This document shows, one piece after another, positions 1-9,906 of a stretch of 33,339 nt of DNA. The stretch spans positions 1-33,339 of the forward strand of contig JAJPJT010000002.1 of the NCBI GenBank assembly GCA_021324095.1, written 5' to 3'. Position numbers and translations under genes: made by a program. Under the pieces are notes generated by a model that saw only the letters and a program-made list of their open reading frames with translations, searched no databases and had not been told where the DNA came from. Each line of letters starts with the position of its first letter. Position 1 is the stretch's first letter. This DNA comes from Gammaproteobacteria bacterium (GTDB lineage Bacteria; Pseudomonadota; Gammaproteobacteria; Xanthomonadales; Rhodanobacteraceae).

Positions 1-441
1 GTCGTCCTGATCGTCCACGCCGATCCGGCACTTCACGGTTACCGGCACCGTCACGGCCGCGCGCATCGCACGCACGCAATCGGCGACGAGTCCGGGTTCG
101 CGCATCAGGCACACTCCGAACCGGCCCGACTGCACCCGGTCGGAAGGGCAACCGACGTTGAGATTGATCTCGTCGTAGCCGGCCTCGGCGCCCCAGCGTG
201 CTGCCTGTGCCAACTCAGCGGGTTCGGCACCGCCCAGTTGCAGCGCCACCGGATGCTCTTCGGCGTTGTGCGCCAGCAGGCGCGCACGATCGCCGTGCAC
301 CAGCGCGGCGGCGGTCACCATCTCGGTGTAGAGGCGCGCGTGCGGGCTGAGCAGACGATGGAAATACCGGCAGTGCGGATCCGTCCAGTCCATCATCGGC
401 GCCACGCACAAGCGCCATGGGTTGGCAGCGCCTTCATGCAT
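1..441 (-). CDS. dusA: tRNA-dihydrouridine synthase DusA (5' part, cut by window edge)
   Basis: The first 147 codons of an FMN-dependent enzyme that reduces uridine to dihydrouridine at positions 20/20a of the tRNA D-loop, using NADPH. The N-terminal TIM-barrel region shows APMMDWTD at residues 14-21, LYTEMVT at 37-43, VALQLGG at 65-71 and [20 protein letters not shown] at about 94-113. Cys111 in that last motif is the expected catalytic acid, and VTVKCRIG follows at 134-141. The RFGxCLM form is typical of DusA rather than DusB or DusC. The chosen start is ATG at 441. A GTG at 447 is in frame and lies 9 bases after a GGAG, so it cannot be excluded. The gene runs off the left edge. It is divergent from the lipoprotein gene at 533, with about 90 bases between them and no clear promoter. 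Confidence 0.95.
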   Translation of the reverse strand, partial: MHEGAANPWRLCVAPMMDWTDPHCRYFHRLLSPHARLYTEMVTAAALVHGDRARLLAHNAEEHPVALQLGGAEPAELAQAARWGAEAGYDEINLNVGCPSDRVQSGRFGVCLMREPGLVADCVRAMRAAVTVPVTVKCRIGVDDQDD

Positions 442-532
442 CGGCACATGATAAGGCTCCGGCGCCGCTTTCGACAGCAAATGCTTAACATGCAGCCACT
501 TAGACTCGCGCATCGCCCACGGTGATGCCGCG

Positions 533-1405
533 ATGAAACGGTCCACGCCAACCTGCCTGATTGCCGCGCTTGCAGCCTTGGCGCTGACAGGCTGCGGGCA
601 GCAGTCCGGAACGACCTCCACCTCGGGACCCGCGGTGAGCGCCTCCACGCCGGTGATTCCCGCGCCCCCGCCCGCGAGCGCGCCTGCACCCGCGAGCACG
701 GCGCCGTTGCCCGGCGACCACGCGGTCACCAGGCATTACAAGATCAAGATCGACCTGCCCAAGCTGCCCGCCAGCGAAAAGCCGCTGGCCGACGCGATGC
801 GCACGACCGCCGACAATGCCAAGCGCGAGTTCGTCCAGGCTCTGCCCGACCCCAAGACATTGCCCGAGTTCGCCAACCGGCAATTCGACCTGACGCTCGA
901 CTTCAAGGTCGCCGCGCAAACGCCGGCGTTCGTCAGCGTGCGCGAGTCGGGAATTTCGGACACGGGCGGCGCGCACCCGATCCCCGTCCAGGCTGCCTTC
1001 GTTTTTGATCGCAAGGCCGGCAAACTGATTGCGCTGGATGACCTGTTCGTCCAACCCGACGCCGCGCGCAAGGCGCTGGCCAATTTCGCGCACGACGCGC
1101 TGCTGAAGAAATTCATGGCGAATGCACCCAAGCCGGGCGACGGCTCGCCCGAGGCAATCCGCGAATGGAAAGCCAACACGGTGCAGATGCTCAACGACGG
1201 CACCAAGCCCACGACCGTGAACTACTCGGTGTTCGTGGTGCGCGCGGGCGCCACCCCGGACGCAGCCAGCCCCGGACTCACGCTGGTATTTCCGCCCTAC
1301 CAGGTGGCCCCTTACGTCTACGGCACCCAGACCGTGGACGTCCCGGCCAGCGTGTTCGCGCAATTCCTGAAACCCGCATACCAGGGCGACTTCACCTCGC
1401 AATAA
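533..1405 (+). CDS. Lipoprotein with DUF4163/DUF3298 (PdaC/RsiV-like) domains
   Basis: A 290-residue predicted lipoprotein. The signal peptide ends in a lipobox L-T-G-C with Cys21 as the lipidated residue. An Ala/Pro/Ser-rich linker follows (about residues 22-62), as expected for a tether to the outer membrane. The remainder resembles the DUF4163-DUF3298 pair found in PdaC and in the anti-sigma factor RsiV, including the segment with DTGGAHPIP (about 142-150) and a later YQVAPYVYG stretch typical of DUF3298. In RsiV this fold binds lysozyme, and in PdaC it accompanies a deacetylase. Neither a transmembrane sigma-binding part nor a deacetylase domain is present here, so the function is unknown and ligand binding in the periplasm is only a guess. 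No sigma factor gene is adjacent. Confidence 0.85.
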   Translation: MKRSTPTCLIAALAALALTGCGQQSGTTSTSGPAVSASTPVIPAPPPASAPAPASTAPLPGDHAVTRHYKIKIDLPKLPASEKPLADAMRTTADNAKREFVQALPDPKTLPEFANRQFDLTLDFKVAAQTPAFVSVRESGISDTGGAHPIPVQAAFVFDRKAGKLIALDDLFVQPDAARKALANFAHDALLKKFMANAPKPGDGSPEAIREWKANTVQMLNDGTKPTTVNYSVFVVRAGATPDAASPGLTLVFPPYQVAPYVYGTQTVDVPASVFAQFLKPAYQGDFTSQ

Positions 1406-1491
1406 AGGGTGCACACCGGCCGATTTCCGGCCGGCATCCCGGCGCGTGTCGGATCGTGCTAGCGTGCCGGGTCCCTGACGGAGAACCCGAC

Positions 1492-3300
1492 ATGTTCCAG
1501 CGACCGCTCGCCGCCTTCGCCGTTGCCGTGTTGTGCATGCCCGCCGCCCTGGCCGCGCCGCCATCTTCCACCCCACCCAGTCCACCTGCCGCGAAGACGG
1601 CAGCGCCTGCGTGGGTCGCTCGGAGCAACGCCGACGCGCAGGTGTTGCTGAAGACACTGGCCGAATTCAACCCGGAGTTCGCTTCCCAATTCGGCTTGCC
1701 GGGCTACGACGACAAGGTCATCGACCTCAAGCCGAACGTCGACGTGCGTGCGCGCGAGGCCTTGATCCGGGCCCGCGACACGCTTGGCGCGAAGCTGGCG
1801 AAGACGACCGACCCGAACGTGCGCGAAGACCTCGAAATCATGATCCGCGCGGCCGATCGCTTCATCGAAAGCAGCAAGCTGCAGGACCAGTACATGCTGC
1901 CTTATACCGATATCGGCCAGACGATTTTCCAGGGCGAATTCGGGCTGCTGCAGGACCAGGTCGCTCCCGCACGGCGTCCGCACGCGTTGGCGCGTCTGAA
2001 GTGCTATGTCGGCATGGCGCCCGGTTGCGCACCCGTGACGAAGGAAGCCGAAGCACTGTTCGAAGCCAAGGCCGGCGACAAGAAGTTGCTCGGACCCTAC
2101 AAGGGCGAAGTCGAGCAGAACCTCGCCAATACGCCGCGCTACATCGAAGGCGTGCGCAAGCTCTTCGCGAAATACAAGATCGAAGGCGCCGGCCCGGCAC
2201 TGGACGCGCTGCAGAAGCAACTCGGCGACTACGACGCCTGGGTCGAGTCGACCGTGCTGCCGCGCGCCCGCGGCGACGCGCGCCTGCCCGAGGCGATCTA
2301 TGCGGACAACCTCAAGAACGTCGGCATCGACATCCCGCCCGAAGAGCTGATCAGGCAGGCCGAACAGTCCTTCATGGAAATCCAGGCCCAGATGGAAACG
2401 CTGGCGCCCTACGTCGCCAAGGCCGAAGGTTTCGCGCCCACCACCGATTACCGCACGGTGATCAAGGAACTCAAGAAGCAGCAGCTCGACCGCAACACCA
2501 TCGAGCCGTATTACGCGAACGTGATCAAGCAAATCGAGGCGATCATCCGCGAACACCACATCGTCGCGCTGCCCAGGCGCCAGATGATCATGCGCCTCGC
2601 ATCGGAAGCGGAAAGCGCCGCGCAACCCGCCCCGCACATGGATCCGCCGCCATTGGTCAACAACCACGGCGAGCGTGGCCAGTTCGTGCTGCCGCTCGGC
2701 AATCCGCCCAGCGGCGCGGGCAAGAACGAGGTCTACGACGACTTCACCTGCAAGGCCTGCGCGTGGACGCTCACGGCGCACGAGGGCCGGCCCGGGCACG
2801 AACTGCAGTTCTCGGCGATGGTCGAACACGGCGTGTCGCTGGCGCGCAGCCTGTTCGCGTTCAACAGCGTCAACGTGGAAGGCTGGGCGCTCTACGCCGA
2901 ATGGATGATGGTGCCGTACGAACCGCCGGGCGGCCAGATGATCGCGCTGCAACTGCGGTTGCTGCGAGCGGCACGCGCCTTTCTCGATCCGATGTTGAAC
3001 CTGGGACTGATCACGCGCCAGCGCGCGCACGACATCCTGGTCGACGACGTCGGCATTTCCGAAGCGTTCGCGCGCGAAGAACTCGACCGCTTCATGTTCC
3101 GCTCGCCGGGACAGGCGACTGCCTACTTCTACGGCTACTCACGCATCCTGCAATTGCGCGCGCACGCCGAGATCGCGCTCGGCGGCCAGTTCAAGCTCGA
3201 GCAGTTCAACGACTTCCTGCTGTCGCAGGGCCTGCTGCCGCCCGACCAGCTCGCCGAAGCCGTCGATACGCAGTTCATTCCCGCGCACCGGGCACACTGA
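1492..3300 (+). CDS. Exported DUF885 family protein, putative zinc metallopeptidase
   Basis: A 602-residue protein with a Sec signal peptide that probably cleaves after Ala-Leu-Ala near residue 21. The reading frame stays open upstream to 1165, but ATG 1492 is chosen because it starts the signal peptide and follows a GGAGA. The C-terminal half carries the DUF885 hallmark HEGRPGHELQ (His430, Glu431, His436), and EGWALYAE begins with Glu463. This arrangement resembles a zinc site with a downstream glutamate ligand, as in gluzincin-like peptidases. Homologous Xanthomonadales proteins are numerous and mostly uncharacterised, so substrate specificity cannot be stated. It probably works in the periplasm. 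It converges with the small exported gene ending at 3326, only 25 bases away, and no terminator hairpin is evident. Confidence 0.88.
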   Translation: MFQRPLAAFAVAVLCMPAALAAPPSSTPPSPPAAKTAAPAWVARSNADAQVLLKTLAEFNPEFASQFGLPGYDDKVIDLKPNVDVRAREALIRARDTLGAKLAKTTDPNVREDLEIMIRAADRFIESSKLQDQYMLPYTDIGQTIFQGEFGLLQDQVAPARRPHALARLKCYVGMAPGCAPVTKEAEALFEAKAGDKKLLGPYKGEVEQNLANTPRYIEGVRKLFAKYKIEGAGPALDALQKQLGDYDAWVESTVLPRARGDARLPEAIYADNLKNVGIDIPPEELIRQAEQSFMEIQAQMETLAPYVAKAEGFAPTTDYRTVIKELKKQQLDRNTIEPYYANVIKQIEAIIREHHIVALPRRQMIMRLASEAESAAQPAPHMDPPPLVNNHGERGQFVLPLGNPPSGAGKNEVYDDFTCKACAWTLTAHEGRPGHELQFSAMVEHGVSLARSLFAFNSVNVEGWALYAEWMMVPYEPPGGQMIALQLRLLRAARAFLDPMLNLGLITRQRAHDILVDDVGISEAFAREELDRFMFRSPGQATAYFYGYSRILQLRAHAEIALGGQFKLEQFNDFLLSQGLLPPDQLAEAVDTQFIPAHRAH

Positions 3301-3325
3301 ACCGCGGAGAACCCAAGCCGCACGG

Positions 3326-3766
3326 CTATCTGCTGATCGTGAGCTTCCCGAAATCGACGCCGAGATTCCACCCCTGCCCGCGACCGTGCATGGCCAGCGA
3401 GACGTTGCCCTTGGTCATCACCGTCGCGTGCCCCGTTTCCGCCGCACCCGCGTGCGCGCCGGCCGTGACGTACGTGCCGAGGATCTCGTCCATGTGGAAG
3501 ATGCCCGAAAACGAGCCGGTGCCGGTGATGCTGGATTTGCCGAAGGTCAGTCCGCCACCACGGCTGCGCAGGTGGACCTTCATGTGTTCACCATTGCTGC
3601 AGGTCACGGTGCCGCTGCCGTCCGCGCGCTTGTAGAACGCCGACCAGCCTTGCAGCTCGAAGTCCATGCGGCAGGTGATCTCGCCGGCCGCGTGCGCGCT
3701 TCCCGTGTACAGCATCGGCGCGCCCAGCAGCAGAGCCGAGAGAGCAAAGATGCGTGCGGTGTGCAT
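3326..3766 (-). CDS. Small exported protein of unknown function
   Basis: A 146-residue protein with an N-terminal signal peptide that probably cleaves after Ala-His-Ala near residue 27. A strong Shine-Dalgarno AGGAGG sits 5 bases before the ATG, which fixes the start. The mature part is Gly/Thr/Ser-rich and predicted all-beta, with two cysteines about 20 residues apart (in EITCRM and VTCSNG) that could form a disulfide. The Gly-rich layout weakly recalls exported DUF992-type proteins, but I do not assign a family. It lies about 115 bases downstream of the PfkB kinase on the same strand, so co-transcription is possible but not shown. No catalytic motif is visible. Confidence 0.8.
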   Translation of the reverse strand: MHTARIFALSALLLGAPMLYTGSAHAAGEITCRMDFELQGWSAFYKRADGSGTVTCSNGEHMKVHLRSRGGGLTFGKSSITGTGSFSGIFHMDEILGTYVTAGAHAGAAETGHATVMTKGNVSLAMHGRGQGWNLGVDFGKLTISR

Positions 3767-3881
3767 GGCAACCTCCTGGGTTGATGGGATAGCGGCATTG
3801 TTGCGCGCAGCGCACGCCGCGGCTACATGGTCGAAATCATCCGTTCAGTTGCAGGCAGGCACGCAATCCCACGGGTGCGCG

Positions 3882-4820
3882 CTAACCGAGCGCGTGGCCG
3901 AACTGCATCTCGTACTCGTCGCGGAATTCGTCCAGCGTGAAACGCTGGTGCTGGGTTCCGGGATGCGCGATCTTCAGCGCGCCCATCAGCGATGCAACGC
4001 GTCCAATCATCGGCCAGTCGAACCCGCGCAGGATGCCGAAAATCAGCCCCGCGCGATAGGCATCGCCGCAGCCGGTGGGATCGACCACGTCGCGCGGCTT
4101 GGCAGCCGGAATGGCATGGGCCGTGCCTTCCGCGTGGATCACCGATCCTTCGGCACCGTGGGTCACGACGTAGGCTTTGACCTTCCCGGCGATTTCGGCT
4201 TCCGACCAGCCGGTGCGCTCCGACAGCAGGCTGGCTTCGTAGCTGTTCACCGCAACATAGTCCGCCTGCTCGATGAAGGCGCGGAACTCCTCGCCGGAGA
4301 ACAGCGGCATCGCCTGTCCGGGATCGAAAATGAAGGGTATGCCGCGCGCGGCGAATCCAGCCGCGTGCTGCAACATGCCGTCGCGCCCGTCCGGCGCGAC
4401 GATCCCGATCGCGGCGCCGGCGACGTCTGCCACACGATTCAACTGACTCTGCTGCATCGCGCCGGGATGAAAGGCAGTGATCTGGTTGTTGTCCTGGTCC
4501 GTGGTGATGAACGCCTGCGCGGTGAAGGTCCCCGGCACCTCGCGCACCTGGTCGAGGCGGATGCCCAGCTCGTCGAACCATTCGCGGTAGGGCGCGAAAT
4601 CCTGCCCGACTGTCGCCATCGGGATCGGTTCGCCTCCCAGCAGCTTCAGGTTATAGGCGATGTTGCCGGCGCAGCCGCCGAACTCGCGCCGCATCTGCGG
4701 GACCAGGAACGACACGTTCAACATGTGCACCTTGTCGGGCAGGATGTGGTTCCTGAAGCGGTCCTCGAACACCATGATGGTGTCGTAGGCCATGGAGCCG
4801 CAAATCAGCGCAGCGGGCAT
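3882..4820 (-). CDS. PfkB-family carbohydrate/nucleoside kinase
   Basis: A 312-residue cytosolic kinase of the ribokinase/PfkB superfamily. The N-terminal signature region includes GGCAGNIAYNL (residues 48-58). The C-terminal PfkB signature is DPTGCGDAYRAG (247-258), where Asp253 is the expected catalytic base and the GCGD turn forms the anion hole. The frame is open upstream to 4994, but ATG 4820 is chosen because it begins directly with the first beta strand and is preceded by a GAGGAA. PfkB members phosphorylate ribose, fructose, adenosine or similar substrates. The family resemblance here is to the adenosine-kinase-like group, but the acceptor cannot be told from sequence alone. It is divergent from mreB across a 306-base gap. 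Confidence 0.9.
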   Translation of the reverse strand: MPAALICGSMAYDTIMVFEDRFRNHILPDKVHMLNVSFLVPQMRREFGGCAGNIAYNLKLLGGEPIPMATVGQDFAPYREWFDELGIRLDQVREVPGTFTAQAFITTDQDNNQITAFHPGAMQQSQLNRVADVAGAAIGIVAPDGRDGMLQHAAGFAARGIPFIFDPGQAMPLFSGEEFRAFIEQADYVAVNSYEASLLSERTGWSEAEIAGKVKAYVVTHGAEGSVIHAEGTAHAIPAAKPRDVVDPTGCGDAYRAGLIFGILRGFDWPMIGRVASLMGALKIAHPGTQHQRFTLDEFRDEYEMQFGHALG

Positions 4821-5041
4821 CGATTCGGTTCCTCGTCTGCAAGGCACAAGCCACCGATCGTAACGGTTGTGCTCCCGTGTTTCGAGCGAAATGCGCTTCC
4901 CGCGGCTGCACCCGGATTCCCTCAACCCTTCTCCCCGACCAGCCGCCATCGCGCGGCGGTACCGAGCGAGTGAGACCGCTACACCGTGCCACAAGCTCCA
5001 CTTTCGTGACGGAGATGGCCTTCAAAAGGCGAAGCAATACC

Positions 5042-6173
<1,132 letters not shown>

Positions 6174-6325
6174 GGATTGGGGCGGGACGAGGTCAACCCC
6201 GCCGCCTCGAAGGTTCGAACGCTCGGAATCAGCCCGGCCGATCGGCAAGCACCTGCTCCGCGGATACCAGCAGCGGCAAATGCTGGCGCAAAGCTGCCGC
6301 ACGTCACATTGACCATCACAGCGCA

Positions 6326-6353
6326 TTGCCGGCAGGCGCGAGCGTGACACAAT
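6326..6353 (+). promoter_or_regulatory. Weak candidate promoter for mreC-mreD-mrdA-rodA
   Basis: TTGCCG at 6326-6331 and CACAAT at 6348-6353 are separated by 16 bases, 54 bases before the mreC ATG. Each hexamer matches 4 of 6 positions. It lies in the 234-base mreB-mreC gap, which otherwise holds nothing I can identify and no clear terminator after mreB. It would allow mreC-rodA to be transcribed apart from the more abundant MreB. Confidence 0.27.
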
Positions 6354-6407
6354 GGCTGCCCGTGGCACCTTGCCGGCTGCAGTTTGTCTTCAATTCCCCA
6401 CGTTCGC

Positions 6408-7478
6408 ATGGCGCTTCAAAAGGAATCCACGCCGATCTTCTCGGATGCGACCGCGGGCACGCTGCGCCTGATCGCTTATCTGGCCCTGGCGGCGATCCTC
6501 ATGGTCCTCGACCACCGCAACGGCTGGCTGCACCGGGCGCGTTACGCCAGCGCCGCTGCAATCGTGCCGATCTACAAGATCGCGGCGGCGCCGGCCGACT
6601 GGATCCATGACGCCCGCACCGCGTTCGCGCAACGCCGCCAGTTGATCGGCGAGAACCGGCAGTTGCGCGAGGCGTTGCTGTTGGCCGAGGCACGTCTGAA
6701 CCGCATGGATGCCGTCACCCACCAGAACGAGCGCCTGAAACAGTTGCTGGATACCCAGCAACTGCTCGGGATGCACGCGCAACTGGCGCGATTGATCGAT
6801 GTGCAACTCGGACCCACTCGCGATCGCGTGATGCTGAACGTCGGCGCCCACGAAGGCGTGCATGTCGGCCAAGTCGTGATCGATTCCCATGGCGTGATGG
6901 GGCAGATCATCGAAACCCTGCCTCACGCTTCGGTCGCGATGCTGGTGGTCGATCCCGAGCATGCGGTGCCGGTGATGCTTGCACGCACGGGGCTGCGCGG
7001 CATTGCGCATGGCACCGGCAATGCGGATCAACTCGTCGTCCCCGATTTGCCTCTGTCCTCAGACGTGAAGCCTGGCGATCAATGGGTCACATCGGGCTTG
7101 GGCGGGCGCTTTCCCGCGGGCTTCCCCGTCGGAACAGTGACCCGATTGAAGCACGGCCCGTCGGGAATGTTCCTCGAAGCGCTTTTGAAACCCGCCGCCG
7201 AACTCGAGCGCAGCGGCGAGGTGTTGCTGCTGCGTGAACAACCCGATCCCGTCGGGCCGCCCGCGCCGGCACCCGAAGTCGGACCGCCGGATTCATTGGC
7301 GCCAACCGCAGTTGCACAGCCCGACTTGCGCAAGGACCGCCCCCACCCAGCGCTACGCGCTCGGCGCTTCGCGCCCCCTCCCCCGCCTGCGGGGGAGGGA
7401 GACGAGCGCGCAGCGCGAGTGGGAGGTGGCAATCCTGCATCGTCGTCCGGAAGGGCGGGAACGGGGGCGCTGCAATGA
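6408..7478 (+). CDS. mreC: Rod shape-determining protein MreC, with repeat-derived C-terminal tail
   Basis: A 356-residue inner-membrane protein. A short cytosolic N-terminus is followed by one transmembrane helix (about residues 20-40), a coiled coil (about 75-110) and the periplasmic double beta-barrel (about 115-280) with the typical DRVMLNVGAHEGVHVGQVV region. MreC links MreB/MreD to PBP2 and activates PBP2-RodA. ATG 6408 is chosen over an in-frame TTG at 6384. The conserved domain ends near LLREQ. The last 47 residues (from Asp310) are Pro/Arg/Gly-rich and coincide with a palindromic DNA repeat, so this tail is probably repeat-derived and not part of the MreC fold. The stop overlaps the mreD start as ATGA. 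Confidence 0.96.
   Translation: MALQKESTPIFSDATAGTLRLIAYLALAAILMVLDHRNGWLHRARYASAAAIVPIYKIAAAPADWIHDARTAFAQRRQLIGENRQLREALLLAEARLNRMDAVTHQNERLKQLLDTQQLLGMHAQLARLIDVQLGPTRDRVMLNVGAHEGVHVGQVVIDSHGVMGQIIETLPHASVAMLVVDPEHAVPVMLARTGLRGIAHGTGNADQLVVPDLPLSSDVKPGDQWVTSGLGGRFPAGFPVGTVTRLKHGPSGMFLEALLKPAAELERSGEVLLLREQPDPVGPPAPAPEVGPPDSLAPTAVAQPDLRKDRPHPALRARRFAPPPPPAGEGDERAARVGGGNPASSSGRAGTGALQ
7338..7430. repeat. Palindromic GC-rich repeat inside the 3' end of mreC
   Basis: A perfect 11-bp inverted repeat (CCCTCCCCCGC at 7376-7386 and GCGGGGGAGGG at 7389-7399) is nested in looser outer arms: CCCCACCCAGCGCTACGCGC on the left and CAGCGCGAGTGGGAGGTGGC on the right. This type of palindrome is normally intergenic in Xanthomonadales genomes, as far as I recall. 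Here it is fully within the mreC frame and ends about 45 bases before the mreD start. In mRNA it would form a strong hairpin just upstream of the translationally coupled mreC-mreD junction. Confidence 0.7.
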
Positions 7479-7975
7479 ATCGCATGCGGGCGCAAGGCTG
7501 GGCGTTCTGGGCGGGCATCGTACTGGCGCTGCTGCTGATGCTGATCCCGCTGCCGGCCACGATCCAGCCGCTGAAACCCTATTGGCCCGCGCTGGTGCTG
7601 ATCTACTGGTCGCTGGAGGCGACGGACCGCGTCAACATCGGTCTCGCATTCTGCATCGGCCTTGCGGCCGACCTCTTGAACGGCGCTCTGCTGGGCGACC
7701 AGGCCTTGCGCCTTGCCGTGCTGGTGTTCATCGCGTTGCGCTTCGGCTCGCGCTTGCGCTTTTTCCCGATGTGCCAACAAGCGCTCGCGGTGTGGCTGCT
7801 GCTCCTGAACAACCATGTGCTGCAGGCACTGATCCGCGCATTCGCCGGGGATCCACCGATGCCGGCATTGTCCTGGCTCGCGCCGGCCGTGGGCGCCGTG
7901 ATCTGGCCGTTCGTGTTCCTGCTGTTCGATGATGTGAACACGCGCGTGCGGGGCAAGGGAGCGAAGGCGGCGTGA
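7475..7975 (+). CDS. mreD: Rod shape-determining protein MreD
   Basis: A 166-residue inner-membrane protein with about five to six hydrophobic helices and almost no soluble part, the expected size and topology for MreD. It bridges MreC and the RodA-PBP2 synthase in the elongasome. The conserved segment LIYWSLEATDRVNIGLAFCIGL contains the family's typical Trp and the Gly-rich helix. The start ATG overlaps the mreC stop by 4 bases (ATGA). The stop TGA overlaps the mrdA start GTG (GTGA), so translational coupling is likely on both sides. The C-terminus is short and basic (RVRGKGAKAA). Confidence 0.95.
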   Translation: MNRMRAQGWAFWAGIVLALLLMLIPLPATIQPLKPYWPALVLIYWSLEATDRVNIGLAFCIGLAADLLNGALLGDQALRLAVLVFIALRFGSRLRFFPMCQQALAVWLLLLNNHVLQALIRAFAGDPPMPALSWLAPAVGAVIWPFVFLLFDDVNTRVRGKGAKAA

Positions 7976-9906
7976 ACGGTCGCGACGAACTGCCCGACGA
8001 ACGCGCCAAGCGCGCGCGCTTCGGCCGCCGTGCGCTGGCCGGCTTCGCGATCATGCTGGCGCTGGTGCTGGTGGTCGCCGGCCGCTTCGTGTTCCTGCAG
8101 GTGTTCGAGCACACCGAATATTCGACGCAGGCCAAGGCCAACCGGGTGCGTCTCAAGCACCTGCCGCCGCCGCGCGGCCTGATCTACGACCGCGAAGGCA
8201 AGCTGCTCGCCGACAACGTGCCCGCGTTCCGGCTGGACGTGGTGCCGGACAAGATCAAGCACATGGACGCGATGCTGCACCGGCTGTCCGCGGTGGTGCC
8301 GCTGACCGCCGACGACATCCAGCGTTTCAATCAGAGTCTCAAGCAACACCACGCGTTCGAAGCGGTGCCGCTGAAGTTCCGCCTCACGGAAAGCGAGCGC
8401 GACCGCTTCGCGGTCGACCAGTGGCAATTTCCGGGCGTGAGCATTACGCCGTATCTCACCCGGAATTATCCGTATGGCGCCGCGTTCGCGCACGTCGTCG
8501 GCTACGTTGGCCGCATCGACGAGAAGGAGCTGCAGCACCTCGACCCCGACCGCTACGCGGGCACCACGCACATCGGCAAGACCGGCCTCGAGAAGGAGTA
8601 CGAGAACCTGCTGCACGGCACGCCCGGCTACGAAGTCGTCGAGGTGAACGCGAACCAGCGCCCCTTGCGCGTGCTGCAACGCGTGCCCGCGAAACCCGGC
8701 AAGAACCTGTACCTGACCATCGACGAGCGCTTGCAGAAGGCCACCATTGACGCCTTCGACGGACAGACCGGCGCCGCAGTCGCGATCGACCCGCGCAACG
8801 GTGACGTGCTGGCGATGGTCACCGTGCCGAGTTTCGATCCCAACCTGTTCGTCAACGGTATCAGCCAGGCCGACTACGCGGCGCTGCTGGAAAATCCCGA
8901 AAAACCGCTGCTCAACCGCGCGATGCGCGGGGGCAATCCGCCGGGGTCAACCGTCAAGCCGTTCTTGGGCCTGGGCGGTCTCGAGCTCGGCCTGCGCAGC
9001 CCCGACACGACCGTGCTGTCCACCGGCACCTGGTATATCCCCGGGTCGTCGCACGGATCGCGTGGCTACCGCGACGACACCCGCTGGGGCGCCGGGCGCG
9101 TGGACCTGATCCAGGCCATCACGCAGTCGGTCAACACTTACTTTTATTCGCTCGCGTACCAGATGGGCATCGGGCGTTTTGATGAATGGATGGCCAAATT
9201 CGGCTTCGGCAGCCCGACCGGAATCGACCTGCCGGGCGAAACGGGCGGCGTGTTGCCTTCCCCCGAATGGAAGCGCAAGACCTTCAAACAGCCGTGGTAT
9301 CCGGGCGAGACCGTCATCGCCGGCATCGGGCAGGGCTACTGGATGGTGACGCCGTTGCAGCTTGCGCATGCACTGGCGACGCTGGCCGACGGCGGACTTG
9401 CGCATACGCCGCATTTGCTCGCGGCCACCAGCGACGGCCTCGGGACGCAGGATATCCCTCACAAGCAACCGCCGCCGGAGCAGCTCACCCATGACCCCGC
9501 CGACCTGGAGGCGGTCAAGCAGGGCATGCTGGGTGTCGTCTACAACCCGCTCGGCACCGCCTACCAGGCCGGAATCGGCAAGGGATTCCCATACCTGATC
9601 GCGGGCAAGACCGGCACCGCCGAGCGCTATTCGCGCACGACCGAAGCCTACAACAACGACAAGAACCTCAAGTACCTCGCCGAGCGGCACCGCGCCTGGT
9701 TCATCGCCTACACGCCGGCGAACCATCCGCAAATCGCCGTCGCGGTGATGCTGGAACACGGCGCCTGGGGCGGCAGTGCGGCAGCGCCGATCGCGCGCAA
9801 GATGCTGGACCAGTGGCTTGCGGACACGCCGCCGTCGGAACGTCCGCCGATTCCGGTGACCGCGGTGGCGAATGCGCCCTCGGCAGCGACGCCGAAAACG
9901 CCATGA
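7972..9906 (+). CDS. mrdA: Penicillin-binding protein 2 (elongasome transpeptidase)
   Basis: A 644-residue class B PBP that cross-links lateral-wall peptidoglycan with RodA. One N-terminal transmembrane helix (about residues 24-43) is followed by the pedestal domain beginning near RGLIYDREGKLLADN (68-82) and the transpeptidase domain. Active-site motifs are all present: SxxK as STVK with nucleophile Ser326, SxN as SVN at 386-388, and KTGT at 546-549. Length matches PBP2. The start is GTG 7972, overlapping the mreD stop, and the stop overlaps the rodA ATG. The C-terminal 25 residues are Pro/Ala-rich and probably disordered. The SVN form of the second motif differs from the SxD that I recall for E. 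coli PBP2, which is a minor variation. Confidence 0.97.
   Translation: MNGRDELPDERAKRARFGRRALAGFAIMLALVLVVAGRFVFLQVFEHTEYSTQAKANRVRLKHLPPPRGLIYDREGKLLADNVPAFRLDVVPDKIKHMDAMLHRLSAVVPLTADDIQRFNQSLKQHHAFEAVPLKFRLTESERDRFAVDQWQFPGVSITPYLTRNYPYGAAFAHVVGYVGRIDEKELQHLDPDRYAGTTHIGKTGLEKEYENLLHGTPGYEVVEVNANQRPLRVLQRVPAKPGKNLYLTIDERLQKATIDAFDGQTGAAVAIDPRNGDVLAMVTVPSFDPNLFVNGISQADYAALLENPEKPLLNRAMRGGNPPGSTVKPFLGLGGLELGLRSPDTTVLSTGTWYIPGSSHGSRGYRDDTRWGAGRVDLIQAITQSVNTYFYSLAYQMGIGRFDEWMAKFGFGSPTGIDLPGETGGVLPSPEWKRKTFKQPWYPGETVIAGIGQGYWMVTPLQLAHALATLADGGLAHTPHLLAATSDGLGTQDIPHKQPPPEQLTHDPADLEAVKQGMLGVVYNPLGTAYQAGIGKGFPYLIAGKTGTAERYSRTTEAYNNDKNLKYLAERHRAWFIAYTPANHPQIAVAVMLEHGAWGGSAAAPIARKMLDQWLADTPPSERPPIPVTAVANAPSAATPKTP

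Noticed and set aside
1459..3635. Long frames of 523 (minus) and 700 (plus) codons overlapping the DUF885 gene.
   Set aside because: Both are high-GC shadows with Arg/Ala-rich composition. Only the 1492-3300 frame has a signal peptide and the HExxPGH motif.
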